Source: Polaribacter litorisediminis (GTDB lineage Bacteria; Bacteroidota; Bacteroidia; Flavobacteriales; Flavobacteriaceae). Taken from it: DNA of 64,000 bases. Below, piece after piece: positions 7,862 through 16,202 of the stretch. The stretch is from assembly GCF_019968605.1 (NCBI RefSeq), contig NZ_CP082966.1, positions 4,143,501-4,207,500 on the forward strand, read 5' to 3'. The position numbers were made by a program, and so were the translations under genes. The notes beneath the pieces were generated by a model that was not told the origin of the DNA, ran no database searches, and was given only the letters and a program-made list of their open reading frames with translations. Within the stretch, counting starts at the first letter, position 1; every line of letters begins with the position of its first letter.

Positions 7862-9151
7862 TTAAAATTGATAGGTAAGGCCAGAGTAGATTCCTAGATA
7901 AAAAGGTGCAAAATTATTAGCATTTTCGTTAAAAGTATTGAATTGAACTTTTAACATCGGGTTTACATGTAGAGACCAATTTTTATTGAGAAGGTAATTA
8001 AAATCAAATCCTAAATTTCCACTAAAATTGAGCGTATTTAAGTTGGATGCTTTTCCTGATGTTGATAGGTTGTCGGCATTTAAACGAATACTATTTTTAT
8101 TTAAAAGTAATGAACTGAATCCCGTTACGATTTGTGTTTTAAAAATTTCACTATTAGAAAGGTTATATTTTAATTCAATAGGTATTTCTACATACCCATA
8201 ATTTTGAGTTATATTTCCGTTATAGCTTATTGCATTGGTGATGGAGTTTTCACTAATACCAGCATTTTCATAATTGTTTCTATGAAAAGAAAAAGAAGCT
8301 CCACTTATAAATTCAGTACTAGCGCTATTGGTTTGTGAAGAAGAAAAAACAGCGATTTGGTTGTTAGAAAAACTCATTTCTTGTAGATGAATTCCAGATT
8401 GAATCGTCCATTTTTTATTGATATTATAAGCAACTTGCACACCATAAGAAAAACTATTTTCTCCTTTTGTAGAGTTGGCTAAATTGGCATCAATAGGAGA
8501 TGTGTTTGAAAAAGAGTTGGATTTTAGAACGGCGAAAACAGGAGCAATCGCCCAGTGATTTGAAGTTTTTTTATCAACTTTTAAAGAATCTTTTGGCTTT
8601 AGAAAAGTAGTAATATCTATTTTTTTCAAGGCTAATCCTGTATGTATATTTTTAGTGATTTCAATGATACTTTTTTCTTGAAGTGAAGCTATGTTCACCT
8701 GAATTTTCAAAGGTTTTGGCGCAAGATTTTTAATGAGCCTTTTAGGAATAGGAACTTCTTTTTCTTTTTTTGCGATAACAGCGTTTTCTTTATTTTTTTG
8801 ATTTTTTAAACGCACATCTTTTTTAGTGATGAGAACTTCTTCTTTTATGTTTTTATTTATGATGATCGCATCAATTTTATCCTCTAAATTTTTTGTTTTT
8901 TTGGGAGTTATCGTAATTATTTCATCAGAATTACTTTTTGTATTTTGGTTTTCATCCTTTAAAAAAGGAAAAATAAAAAAAACTAAAACAACTATAGAAG
9001 CCACACCCGTTGAAAATAACCAAAAAGGAAACATACGGCGTTTCTTCTTTTTAAGTTTCGTTTCAATATGGCTCCAAACTCTTTTATTTGGTGCAGTTTC
9101 TAAATTTTGCAACTGTTTTTGAAACAGTTCATCTATTTTTTTTTGATCCAT
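7862..9151 (-). CDS. Membrane-anchored protein with C-terminal beta-barrel, partner of ECF sigma factor
   Basis: A 429-residue protein with a ~40-residue cytosolic N-terminus (ending KKKKRRM), one membrane segment (about 42-64), a Lys-rich linker (about 65-195) and a C-terminal region of alternating amphipathic strands ending in aromatic Phe, as in PorT-like outer-membrane beta-barrels. The layout recurs in Bacteroidota next to ECF sigma genes, where the N-terminus may bind sigma. Its ATG overlaps the sigma stop codon (TAATG), so translation is coupled. Anti-sigma activity is inferred from position; the barrel is supported by strand pattern only. Confidence 0.75.
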   Translation of the reverse strand: MDQKKIDELFQKQLQNLETAPNKRVWSHIETKLKKKKRRMFPFWLFSTGVASIVVLVFFIFPFLKDENQNTKSNSDEIITITPKKTKNLEDKIDAIIINKNIKEEVLITKKDVRLKNQKNKENAVIAKKEKEVPIPKRLIKNLAPKPLKIQVNIASLQEKSIIEITKNIHTGLALKKIDITTFLKPKDSLKVDKKTSNHWAIAPVFAVLKSNSFSNTSPIDANLANSTKGENSFSYGVQVAYNINKKWTIQSGIHLQEMSFSNNQIAVFSSSQTNSASTEFISGASFSFHRNNYENAGISENSITNAISYNGNITQNYGYVEIPIELKYNLSNSEIFKTQIVTGFSSLLLNKNSIRLNADNLSTSGKASNLNTLNFSGNLGFDFNYLLNKNWSLHVNPMLKVQFNTFNENANNFAPFYLGIYSGLTYQF

Positions 9152-9687
9152 TAAGTAAACTTTTTTTGATGGATTTCTACTTTCTCTTTTAAAATTTTTT
9201 TTGCTCTAGATAAGTTTGATTTTGAAGTTCCTTCAGAAATTTTTAACAAGCTTGCAATTTCTTTATGAGAGTACTCATCAAGCACATATAAATTAAAAAT
9301 TAATCGATATCTATCGGGTAACTGCTGCACAAAACCAAGTAAAACATCCATGCTAAAAAGGGTTTCTTCTAAATTGAACGCTTCATTTTCAGATTCATTA
9401 GCAACTTCTTTTACAATTTGTAAGGGTGTTTTTTCTCTATATTTTTTTAAAGCGGTATGAATGGTAATCCGTTTTAACCAACCTTCAAAAGATCCGTTGT
9501 GTTTGTATTGTTTAATTTTATCGAAAATTGTTAAAAAACTATCTTGTAGATTGTCTTCTGCATCTTGGTAATTTCTAGAATATTTTAAAGAAACACCAAA
9601 AAGCTTATCAGCATAAAGCTGATAAACTTTAGATTGAGCATCTAAATCTTGCTCACAACATTTTTGTATAAGTGCTTCGAGTTTGAT
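9151..9687 (-). CDS. ECF-type sigma factor with a non-standard start codon
   Basis: The open frame encodes about 178 residues with complete sigma-70 regions: region 2 (SLKYSRNYQDAEDNLQDSF, then GSFEGWLKRI) and region 4 (LPDRYRLIFNLY, EYSHKEIASLL, SNLSRAKKILKEK). There is no ATG, GTG or TTG in frame upstream of region 2. The frame opens after a TAA at about 9697 and offers only ATT (9696), ATC (9687) or ATA. I chose ATC at 9687 because the next residues (K-L-E-A-L-I-Q-K) resemble family N-termini. The first in-frame ATG (9351) would keep only region 4. It lies 4 nt after a lipoprotein gene. Either an unusual start or a start-loss mutation. Confidence 0.75.
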   Translation of the reverse strand: MKLEALIQKCCEQDLDAQSKVYQLYADKLFGVSLKYSRNYQDAEDNLQDSFLTIFDKIKQYKHNGSFEGWLKRITIHTALKKYREKTPLQIVKEVANESENEAFNLEETLFSMDVLLGFVQQLPDRYRLIFNLYVLDEYSHKEIASLLKISEGTSKSNLSRAKKILKEKVEIHQKKFT

Positions 9688-9691
9688 GCTT

Positions 9692-10096
9692 CTAATTTAC
9701 GGGAACTACAAATTCTTCGAAAATATTTTCTCCGTTACTATCTGTTCCTTTCCAAAATTTAAAAACATAATCTTCTTCTTGGCTTACATTTACCACAAAT
9801 TTATATTCTTCTTGAACAATGACTTCTGCACAATAGACATCTAAAGAAACCAAGGCGCGCGCGGCAACAATTCTTGTGGTATCTTGATACTCATAATATA
9901 GGTTGTTAAAGGCATAACAACTGTTTGGTAAAGTGTATTTAATAGCAATTGTATCTTGTTCGCCAAACGTAAAACTTGCGGGTACATTAGCTTCGTCAAT
10001 GGGTAAAAGCTCGTATTTAAAAATAGGTTCATTGTCATTTAAACAGGAGCCAAATAGCACAATGGCCAGACATAAAATGGTAAATTTTTTAAGCAT
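9692..10096 (-). CDS. Small lipoprotein, unknown function
   Basis: A 134-residue protein with a lipoprotein signal peptide whose lipobox ends at Cys18 (LFGSC). The mature region is acidic and strand-rich (PASFTFGEQDTIAIKYTLP), with no recognised domain. It is the last of five lipoprotein genes in the operon and lies just 4 nt before the likely start of the sigma factor, implying co-transcription. Envelope location is inferred from the lipobox. Confidence 0.75.
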   Translation of the reverse strand: MLKKFTILCLAIVLFGSCLNDNEPIFKYELLPIDEANVPASFTFGEQDTIAIKYTLPNSCYAFNNLYYEYQDTTRIVAARALVSLDVYCAEVIVQEEYKFVVNVSQEEDYVFKFWKGTDSNGENIFEEFVVPVN

Positions 10097-10112
10097 AATT
10101 TTTGTTTTTTAA

Positions 10113-10829
10113 TTAGTATATAAGTGTTGGGTAACTATTTACGCAGGCTACAGCTATTGGTTGTGCAGTAACACTACAATCAGAAATAATACCCCATTTG
10201 CGATTAAATTCTTTTTCTGATTGGGTATAAATTTCAATTTTCTTTAAAAATTCTTCCGTATTCATATTTTTAGAATACGCCATAAATCCTTGAGGACCGC
10301 CACAAGCTTTAGATCCGTAGGCCGTAAATGCCCAATTTGATGCATCAATACAAGAAGTAGCATATGCTAAATTCTGAATTTCATCAAACAAAGCCATTAA
10401 ATTTCTATGCTCTTTTTCTTGCTCTGTAAATTCTCTTTTTAAGGTCAAAGAGTTTTCAGAGAGATCAATTACAAGATAGTTGTACCTCAAAATAGGTTGG
10501 ACTCCTATAATTTCCATGTTATATTGATCATATATTTTTAGATAATTTTCAGATAAAACCCAAGTCCCTGATTGCTCAAAAAACGTTAATGGAGGTGTGC
10601 CACAAAAGCCAGAAGTTAGTTCTGTAAAAGAACCATCTTTTTTAAAAGTAAAACTTCTAGTATCATTTGACAAAGAATTTGCTCTTTTAAAGATTATTGT
10701 TTCTCCGTCATAAAAAGGTTCAATCCAGCTGCCAAGTAGTAAATTATCAGTATCAATGATTATTTCATCACTTTCACAAGAAAAGAATACCGTTGCAATC
10801 AATAGTAAAAATAGTGGTTTTAGTTTCAT
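10113..10829 (-). CDS. Lipoprotein with lipocalin-like segment
   Basis: A 238-residue protein with a lipobox at Cys18 (VFFSC). After it, a segment beginning LLGSWIEP with a beta-strand pattern (FTFKKDGSFTE, SGTWVLSENYLKI) resembles the small lipocalin-like domains common in Bacteroidota lipoproteins. The C-terminal ~90 residues contain several Cys (C-I-D-A-S, KACGG, SDCS, ACVNS) that may form disulfides. Gene spacing is 3 nt from the upstream lipoprotein gene and 16 nt to the next. Function unknown. Confidence 0.75.
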   Translation of the reverse strand: MKLKPLFLLLIATVFFSCESDEIIIDTDNLLLGSWIEPFYDGETIIFKRANSLSNDTRSFTFKKDGSFTELTSGFCGTPPLTFFEQSGTWVLSENYLKIYDQYNMEIIGVQPILRYNYLVIDLSENSLTLKREFTEQEKEHRNLMALFDEIQNLAYATSCIDASNWAFTAYGSKACGGPQGFMAYSKNMNTEEFLKKIEIYTQSEKEFNRKWGIISDCSVTAQPIAVACVNSYPTLIY

Positions 10830-10832
10830 GAT

Positions 10833-11234
10833 TTATCGTTTAAAAATATAGGCGATATCGTCAAAAGCGATACCAAAATCAATTGTTAATTCGTCGTTTA
10901 TTAATGAAATAGTTCCTTTTCTTTCTCCGACTTCTAAGTATGTTATATTGTTTTCGGTGATTATATTAAAAGAATAAATACCCCCTTGATTATTTGTAAA
11001 ACTAGGGATGTCTAAGTGATTAAAAATATCAACATTATTTACAATAGTTATTGTTTTTTCATCAAAATCAAAAAACCAAGTAAACTCGCCCTCATTATAT
11101 TCTTTGGTGGGTGCTAAACCACCGACAATTTGCATAACATTCCAGTTTCCTTGAATAGGATTGTCGATTTCTGTGTTGTTTTCACATGAAAAAAAGCAGA
11201 AGATTGTGCAGCAAAAAAGTAGTATTTTTTTCAT
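10833..11234 (-). CDS. Small lipocalin-like lipoprotein
   Basis: A 133-residue protein with a lipobox at Cys17 (CFFSC). The mature part starts IQGNWNVMQIVGG and alternates strands through FTWFFDFDEKTITIV and LEVGERKGTISLI, a typical pattern for short lipocalin-like domains (about 100 residues). Only 1 nt separates it from the upstream gene and 3 nt from the downstream one, so it is a middle member of the operon. Ligand unknown. Confidence 0.75.
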   Translation of the reverse strand: MKKILLFCCTIFCFFSCENNTEIDNPIQGNWNVMQIVGGLAPTKEYNEGEFTWFFDFDEKTITIVNNVDIFNHLDIPSFTNNQGGIYSFNIITENNITYLEVGERKGTISLINDELTIDFGIAFDDIAYIFKR

Positions 11235-11235
11235 C

Positions 11236-11652
11236 TTAGTTATACTTTATTTGATGATGCCAACCTTCTAAATTGAAAATAACTTCAGCAAATTCCTCTT
11301 TTAGAATTGTGATATCAAATGTAAATTCTCTCCCAAAAACAGCCAAACAAGCTTCATTATTTTCTAAAGATAATTTTATGTTACGCTGAATAGGATCAGA
11401 TTCTAAGATTTCATTAGCATCTACCAAAATAGCTTTCCAAGAATTTGCACTACAACCACTGCTGCTTATTTTTATGGTTAATAAATGCTCATCTAATTGA
11501 ACATCTGTAATTGTATAATTGTTGGTTGCCGTTTCTTGGTACAGGTTGTTGTCAATAAAAACAGCTTCATTTTGTATATTATTCTTGTCATTTTTTTCAT
11601 CACAAGAAATTAATACAAAAGAGAGGAATAAAAAATAGAGTGTCTTTTTCAT
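11236..11652 (-). CDS. Small lipoprotein, unknown function
   Basis: A 138-residue protein with a lipobox at Cys17 (VLISC). The mature part is strand-rich and contains two further cysteines (SGCSAN and NEACLA) that could pair. No family recognised. It sits between two other lipoprotein genes with gaps of 10 nt and 1 nt. Nothing in the sequence indicates a specific ligand or partner. Confidence 0.72.
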   Translation of the reverse strand: MKKTLYFLFLSFVLISCDEKNDKNNIQNEAVFIDNNLYQETATNNYTITDVQLDEHLLTIKISSSGCSANSWKAILVDANEILESDPIQRNIKLSLENNEACLAVFGREFTFDITILKEEFAEVIFNLEGWHHQIKYN

Positions 11653-11662
11653 AAAATAGAAG

Positions 11663-12094
11663 TTATAATTTTTTAATTTTTAGTACTATGTTATAGTTGC
11701 TACTTTCGGGTTCTTGTATGTCTGTTCTTTTAGGATGCACCGCTATGAACTGAATTAAATAGCCTTCATATTCAAATGAATCGGAATATAGGTTTTGAGA
11801 ATTACTTTGTGAATTCTCCAGACTTATGGTATGTTTATCAATCGTATTCATACTTATTTCTACGAGCACTCTGCCTTGCCAAACACAATTGATACTTGAG
11901 TTTTCAGGACACCTAGAGTCTTCTAAAATTTTAGAAAAAGTGATTGAAATTTTTTCGGAACCAATTATTTTAGTCTCTTGAAACGGAATTATAATATCTT
12001 GCGATTGTATTTCTGTTTCACTATTGTTTTTGCTACAACTAGCATAGGTAAATACAAGTATAAAAAAATAGATTATTTTAAAATTTAGCTTCAT
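11663..12094 (-). CDS. Small lipoprotein with SRCP...CVWQG motif
   Basis: A 143-residue protein. I chose the ATG at 12094, not the one at 12193, because it gives a proper lipoprotein signal peptide with lipobox Cys20 (TYASC) and removes an overlap with the divergent gene at 12171. The mature region has S-R-C-P followed by C-V-W-Q-G, a motif shared by many small Bacteroidota lipoproteins whose two cysteines probably form a disulfide. It is the first gene of the lipoprotein-sigma operon. Function unknown. Confidence 0.75.
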   Translation of the reverse strand: MKLNFKIIYFFILVFTYASCSKNNSETEIQSQDIIIPFQETKIIGSEKISITFSKILEDSRCPENSSINCVWQGRVLVEISMNTIDKHTISLENSQSNSQNLYSDSFEYEGYLIQFIAVHPKRTDIQEPESSNYNIVLKIKKL

Positions 12095-12153
12095 TAATTG
12101 ATTCTCTTTCTTATAAGATACAAAAATTGTAAAAAGGTTGCGTCGAATAATGT

Positions 12154-12161
12154 TATTTTTG
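12154..12161 (+). promoter_or_regulatory. -7 promoter box for the LuxE-like gene
   Basis: TATTTTTG matches the TAnnTTTG consensus. The box ends 9 nt before the ATG at 12171, so the transcript would have almost no leader. A TTG lies 24 nt upstream (12127-12129), slightly beyond the usual spacing. Confidence 0.55.
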
Positions 12162-12170
12162 TGAATCGAT

Positions 12171-13145
12171 ATGGAAGATAAAATATTTAACATACAAAGC
12201 CAGAAAGATTTTACAGAAGTAACGTTAGCGATTTTTAAACACCAATTTAAAAATAATAAAGTCTATCGTTCTTTTTGCGATTTGCTATATATACATCCTT
12301 CGGATATTTCTAAAATTGAAGAAATTCCGTTTTTACCCATACAGTTTTTTAAGAGCAGAAAAGTTCTTTCTTCTTTAAATGAAATTCAAGAAACTTTTAC
12401 GAGTTCTGGCACTACAGGAAGCAGTACAAGCAAACATTTTGTAACAGATATTACCCTATATAAAGACAGTTATTTAAAAGGATTTGCGCATTTTTATGGA
12501 AACATAGAAGACTATGTTGTTTTAGCGTTGTTGCCAAATTATTTAGAACGAAAAGGCTCTTCTTTGGTTTTTATGGTAGCTGATTTAATAGCAAAATCTA
12601 AGAATTTAGAAAGTGGGTTTTACTTAAATAATGTGGATGAATTAATTAAAAAACTTATCAATCTTGATAAAAAAGGACAAAAAGTTTTATTAATAGGGGT
12701 TTCTTTTGCTCTGTTAGATTTGATAGAAAAATATCAATTTAACTTAAAAAATACCATCATTATGGAAACGGGTGGTATGAAAGGAAGAAGAAAAGAAATC
12801 ATTCGCAACGAGTTGCATCACCTTTTACAAGAGGGATTTGGTGTTGATAAAATCCATTCAGAATATGGCATGACAGAGTTATTAAGCCAAGCATACTCAA
12901 AAGGTAATGGTATTTTTGAATCCCCTCTTTGGATGAAATTTTTAACGAGAGATACAGAAGATGCCTTAACTATTTTGCCAACAGGCAAAGTAGGCGGAAT
13001 TAATGTAATTGATTTGGCAAACTATAATTCTTGTTCCTTTATTGCAACACAAGATTTAGGAAAAGTATATCAAAACGGAACTTTTGAAATTATTGGGCGT
13101 TTTGATAATTCTGATATTAGAGGTTGTAATTTAATGGTGTTATAA
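12171..13145 (+). CDS. LuxE-family acyl-protein synthetase/acyltransferase-like protein
   Basis: A 324-residue member of the LuxE / F390-synthetase-like adenylate-forming group. The phosphate-binding signature T-S-S-G-T-T-G-S is at about residues 80-87, followed further on by METGGMKGRRKE and SEYGMTELLSQAY, both typical of this group. LuxE itself activates fatty acids to acyl-AMP; in non-luminous Bacteroidota the substrate is unknown, and no luxCD genes are present. It is followed 19 nt later by mscL, probably in one transcript. Confidence 0.8.
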   Translation: MEDKIFNIQSQKDFTEVTLAIFKHQFKNNKVYRSFCDLLYIHPSDISKIEEIPFLPIQFFKSRKVLSSLNEIQETFTSSGTTGSSTSKHFVTDITLYKDSYLKGFAHFYGNIEDYVVLALLPNYLERKGSSLVFMVADLIAKSKNLESGFYLNNVDELIKKLINLDKKGQKVLLIGVSFALLDLIEKYQFNLKNTIIMETGGMKGRRKEIIRNELHHLLQEGFGVDKIHSEYGMTELLSQAYSKGNGIFESPLWMKFLTRDTEDALTILPTGKVGGINVIDLANYNSCSFIATQDLGKVYQNGTFEIIGRFDNSDIRGCNLMVL

Positions 13146-13164
13146 GAAAATAAAATTAAAAAAC

Positions 13165-13623
13165 ATGAAATTTAAGTTAATAGAAGAATTTAAAGAGTTT
13201 GCCGTAAAAGGAAACATGATTGATATTGCAGTTGGTGTTATTATTGGTGCTGCTTTTAATAAAGTGGTTAATACTTTAGTAAAAGAAATTTTGATGCCAC
13301 CCTTATCTATGATGACCAATGGAACTATTTGGGAAAATAAAAAATTGGTTTTAAGAGATGCAGTGGACGTAGAGGGCGCGCCAAAAGTAGAAGAAGTAGC
13401 TATTGGTTATGGAAAATTAATAGAGGCAGGAGTCGATTTTTTAATTATCGCGTTAACTGTTTTTTTAATTGTTAAAGCAATGAATACAGTGAAGAAAAAA
13501 GCAGATGATCCTAAAAATGTAACCGTGGCAACGCCTAAAAACATCGAGTTAATGAACAAGACGAACGAGCTTTTAGAAAAACAAAATGAGTTTTTAAGGA
13601 AGGTATTAGAAGAGAGAGGTTAA
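13165..13623 (+). CDS. mscL: Large-conductance mechanosensitive channel MscL
   Basis: A 152-residue inner-membrane channel that opens under membrane tension and releases solutes during osmotic downshock. The signature first transmembrane helix is clear (KGNMIDIAVGVIIGAAFNKV, about residues 13-32), followed by a periplasmic loop with a short insertion (about 50-75), the second helix (ALTVFLIVKAM) and a C-terminal helical bundle (about 120-150). Length is normal. It lies 19 nt after the LuxE-like gene and before a hairpin terminator. Confidence 0.95.
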   Translation: MKFKLIEEFKEFAVKGNMIDIAVGVIIGAAFNKVVNTLVKEILMPPLSMMTNGTIWENKKLVLRDAVDVEGAPKVEEVAIGYGKLIEAGVDFLIIALTVFLIVKAMNTVKKKADDPKNVTVATPKNIELMNKTNELLEKQNEFLRKVLEERG

Positions 13624-13635
13624 GTTTATAAATTG

Positions 13636-13668
13636 AAAAAAAGGACTGAATTCATGCAGCCCTTTTTA
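13636..13668 (+). terminator. Probable terminator after mscL
   Basis: An imperfect hairpin with AAAAAGG-A-CTG and CAG-C-CCTTTTT arms around AATTCATG, ending in a T-run, placed 13 nt after the mscL stop. It has A-runs on the left and could serve tyrS from the other side as well. Confidence 0.6.
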
Positions 13669-13719
13669 AGATTTTTTTTAATGATTAATAATTTAGAAAT
13701 AATTTTTATCTGGAATAGA

Positions 13720-15012
13720 TTAGGCAACAACCAATAAATAATACGTCTTTTTACCTCTCTGCAATAAAACATATTTGTCGGCAATTAAATCATCGGCAGT
13801 AATTATAAAATCTTCTTTTGCTTTTTCTTTATTTACTGAAATTGCATTTTCTTTTAAAGCTCTTCTTGCATCACCATTAGATTTTAAAAAGTTGGTTTTC
13901 GCGGCTAAAGCTCCAATCATGTCTAATCCTTCAGAAAAATCAGCAACTGAAATTGTAGCTTGAGGAACGCCCGTAAACACGTCTAAAAAAGTTTGTTCAT
14001 CTAAAGATTTTAAATCGGTCGCTGTAGATTTTCCGAATAAAATATTAGAAGCTGCAATTGCTTTTTCATAGGCTTCTATACCATGTACTAGAACGGTAAC
14101 TTCTTCTCCCAAACGTTTTTGCAAAACACGTAAATGAGGCGTTTCTTTATGTTCTTCAATTAAAGAATTTATGGTTTCTTGGTCTAAAAATGTAAAGATT
14201 TTAATGTACTTTTCTGCATCATCATCTGAAGTATTAAGCCAATATTGGTAAAATTTATAGGCAGAAGTTCTTTTAGCATCTAACCAAACATTTCCGCCTT
14301 CAGACTTCCCGAATTTAGAACCATCGGATTTTGTGATTAAGGGACACGTAATTGCATATCCTTTTCCATTGCCAATTCTTCTAATTAATTCTGTTCCGGT
14401 TGTAATATTTCCCCATTGATCAGAACCACCCATCTGAATTGTAGTTGCATTTTCTCTATACAAATGTAAAAAATCATATCCTTGTACCAATTGATAGGTA
14501 AATTCTGTAAAAGACATTCCGTCTTTAGAATCAGAATTAATTCTGTTTTTTACAGAATCTTTAGCCATCATATAGTTTACAGTAATATGCTTACCAACAT
14601 CTCTAATAAATTCGAGGAATGAAATATCTTTCATCCAATCGTAATTATTCACTAGAATTGCGGCATTTTTTGCATCTGAAGTAAAATCTAAAAAATGACT
14701 TAATTGTGCTTTTACACATTCTTGGTTATGGCGCAATGTTTTTTCATCTAATAAATTACGTTCGGCAGATTTTCCTGAAGGATCGCCAATCATACCTGTT
14801 GCGCCACCCACCAAAGCAATGGGTTTGTGTCCACAACGCTGATAATGTGCTAATAACATAATAGGAACCAAGTTACCAATATGTAAAGAATCTGCCGTAG
14901 GATCAAAACCTACATACGCACTTCTCATTTCTTCTAACAAATGTTCTTCTATTCCTGGCATGCTGTCTTGCAACATTCCTCTCCATTGTAATTCTGCAAT
15001 AAAATTATTCAT
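13720..15012 (-). CDS. tyrS: Tyrosine-tRNA ligase
   Basis: A 430-residue class I aminoacyl-tRNA synthetase that charges tRNA-Tyr. The HIGH-type signature is HIGN within [12 protein letters not shown] (about residue 43-46), and the KMSKS-type loop is KFGKS (about 232-236). The tyrosine-binding segment QGYDFLHL and [10 protein letters not shown] are present, and an S4-like RNA-binding domain closes the protein (about 365-430). Length is normal for bacterial TyrS. A palindromic repeat lies in its putative leader region. Confidence 0.97.
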   Translation of the reverse strand: MNNFIAELQWRGMLQDSMPGIEEHLLEEMRSAYVGFDPTADSLHIGNLVPIMLLAHYQRCGHKPIALVGGATGMIGDPSGKSAERNLLDEKTLRHNQECVKAQLSHFLDFTSDAKNAAILVNNYDWMKDISFLEFIRDVGKHITVNYMMAKDSVKNRINSDSKDGMSFTEFTYQLVQGYDFLHLYRENATTIQMGGSDQWGNITTGTELIRRIGNGKGYAITCPLITKSDGSKFGKSEGGNVWLDAKRTSAYKFYQYWLNTSDDDAEKYIKIFTFLDQETINSLIEEHKETPHLRVLQKRLGEEVTVLVHGIEAYEKAIAASNILFGKSTATDLKSLDEQTFLDVFTGVPQATISVADFSEGLDMIGALAAKTNFLKSNGDARRALKENAISVNKEKAKEDFIITADDLIADKYVLLQRGKKTYYLLVVA

Positions 15013-15060
15013 TATAAATGGTAAATTAATTCAGTTTAAAAATTAAGATGTTTCACTAAG

Positions 15061-15110
15061 CTTGTCGAAAGCGATGGTTTTTAATAGTTTAAACCATCGC
15101 TTTCGACAAG
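15061..15110. repeat. Perfect 20-bp palindromic extragenic repeat
   Basis: Arms 15061-15080 (CTTGTCGAAAGCGATGGTTT) and 15091-15110 are exact reverse complements around a 10-nt loop. Degenerate relatives occur at 57595-57630 and, as a half-site, at 7378-7388. The CTTGTCGA / TCGACAAG ends are characteristic of repetitive extragenic palindromes in flavobacteria. It lies between tyrS and its candidate promoter, so it may form a stem in the tyrS leader. Confidence 0.8.
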
Positions 15111-15159
15111 TTCAATTTCACGATGTTCAGCGCGTTTAAATAACTGCTTTTTAACGGGG

Positions 15160-15167
15160 CAAAGATA
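15160..15167 (-). promoter_or_regulatory. -7 promoter box, possibly for tyrS
   Basis: On the minus strand this reads TATCTTTG, matching TAnnTTTG. It is about 150 nt upstream of the tyrS ATG, so a transcript from here would carry the palindromic repeat in its leader. No well-spaced TTG was seen. Confidence 0.4.
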
Positions 15168-15200
15168 AACTTATCAATCAAAAAACCATAAATTAGCGGT

Positions 15201-16202
15201 ATGATTTTAGTTACTGGAGGCACAGGTTTAGTCGGTTCGCATTTGTTGTATCATTTAAGTTTAGAAAATGATAACATTAGAGCCATTTATAGAACGGCAT
15301 CTTCTTTAGAAAACGTAAAAAAAGTGTTTTCTTTTTATACAGATGATGAAAAATTATTTTCAAAAATTGAGTGGTTTCAAGCGGATATTACGGAAGTTCC
15401 TGCAATGATTCCTGCATTCGTAGCGGTAAAACAAGTATATCATTGTGCGGCATTTATTTCTTTTAATCTTAAAGATTATAGAGAAATGCGAAAGGTAAAT
15501 ATTTATGGAACTGCCATTATTGTAAATCTTGCTATCGATGCTAAAATTGATAAACTTTGTTTTGTAAGTTCTATTGCGGCAGTTGGAGATTCTTTAAAAG
15601 GAAATATCATTACCGAGAACAACGAATGGAATAAGGAGCTAGATAATAGTGGGTATTCTATAACAAAATTTGGCGCAGAAATGGAAGTTTGGCGGGCAAG
15701 TCAAGAAGGGGTGAAGGTAGTAATTGTAAATCCGGGTGTTATTTTAGGAAGTGGGTTTTGGAATGCCGGTTCTGGAAAAATATTTAGTCAAGTTTACAAG
15801 GGTTTAAAATATTATACAGAAGGCGTTACAGGTTTTGTATCTGTACAAGACGTAGTAAAACCAATGATTTTATTAATGAATTCGACCATTCATAACGAGC
15901 GATTTATTTTAGTTTCAGAAAATAAATCATTTAAAGAAATCTTCTTTCTAATTGCAGATTTTTTTAATAAAAAACGACCGTTTAAAAAAGTAAGACCTTG
16001 GCAGACAGCTATTTTTTGGAGACTTACTTGGGGTGTCTCAAAAATAACAGGAGTACCACCTTTACTAAGTAAATATTCAGCTAAATCTGCCCATTCTATA
16101 TCCGAATATTCATCAGAAAAGATAGAAAAGGCAGTAAATTTTAAATTTGAAAAGCTTGAAAATTCAATCAAAAGAATTTGTGAAGCCTATCCTAAAGCTT
16201 AA
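15201..16202 (+). CDS. NAD-dependent epimerase/dehydratase family protein
   Basis: A 333-residue extended short-chain dehydrogenase. The N-terminal Rossmann nucleotide-binding motif is GGTGLVGSH (residues 6-14), and the catalytic Tyr-x3-Lys pair lies in YSITK (about residue 150). C-terminal variation fits the group acting on nucleotide sugars, sterols or dihydroflavonol-like substrates; the actual substrate cannot be read from the sequence. Its end overlaps the convergent DUF4296 gene by 11 bp. It is probably monocistronic. Confidence 0.85.
   Translation: MILVTGGTGLVGSHLLYHLSLENDNIRAIYRTASSLENVKKVFSFYTDDEKLFSKIEWFQADITEVPAMIPAFVAVKQVYHCAAFISFNLKDYREMRKVNIYGTAIIVNLAIDAKIDKLCFVSSIAAVGDSLKGNIITENNEWNKELDNSGYSITKFGAEMEVWRASQEGVKVVIVNPGVILGSGFWNAGSGKIFSQVYKGLKYYTEGVTGFVSVQDVVKPMILLMNSTIHNERFILVSENKSFKEIFFLIADFFNKKRPFKKVRPWQTAIFWRLTWGVSKITGVPPLLSKYSAKSAHSISEYSSEKIEKAVNFKFEKLENSIKRICEAYPKA

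Noticed and set aside
8826..9122. 98-codon frame on the plus strand inside the sigma-partner gene
   Set aside because: It is the antisense shadow of a real coding sequence; its hydrophobic make-up reflects the Lys-rich sense strand.
9151..9351. A 66-residue gene with only sigma region 4
   Set aside because: The open frame continues upstream through a full region 2, so the short version is an artefact of start-codon choice.
15061..15110. Terminator or T-box leader for tyrS
   Set aside because: No T-run follows the palindrome in the tyrS direction and no T-box sequence is visible; similar palindromes occur elsewhere, so it is a dispersed repeat.
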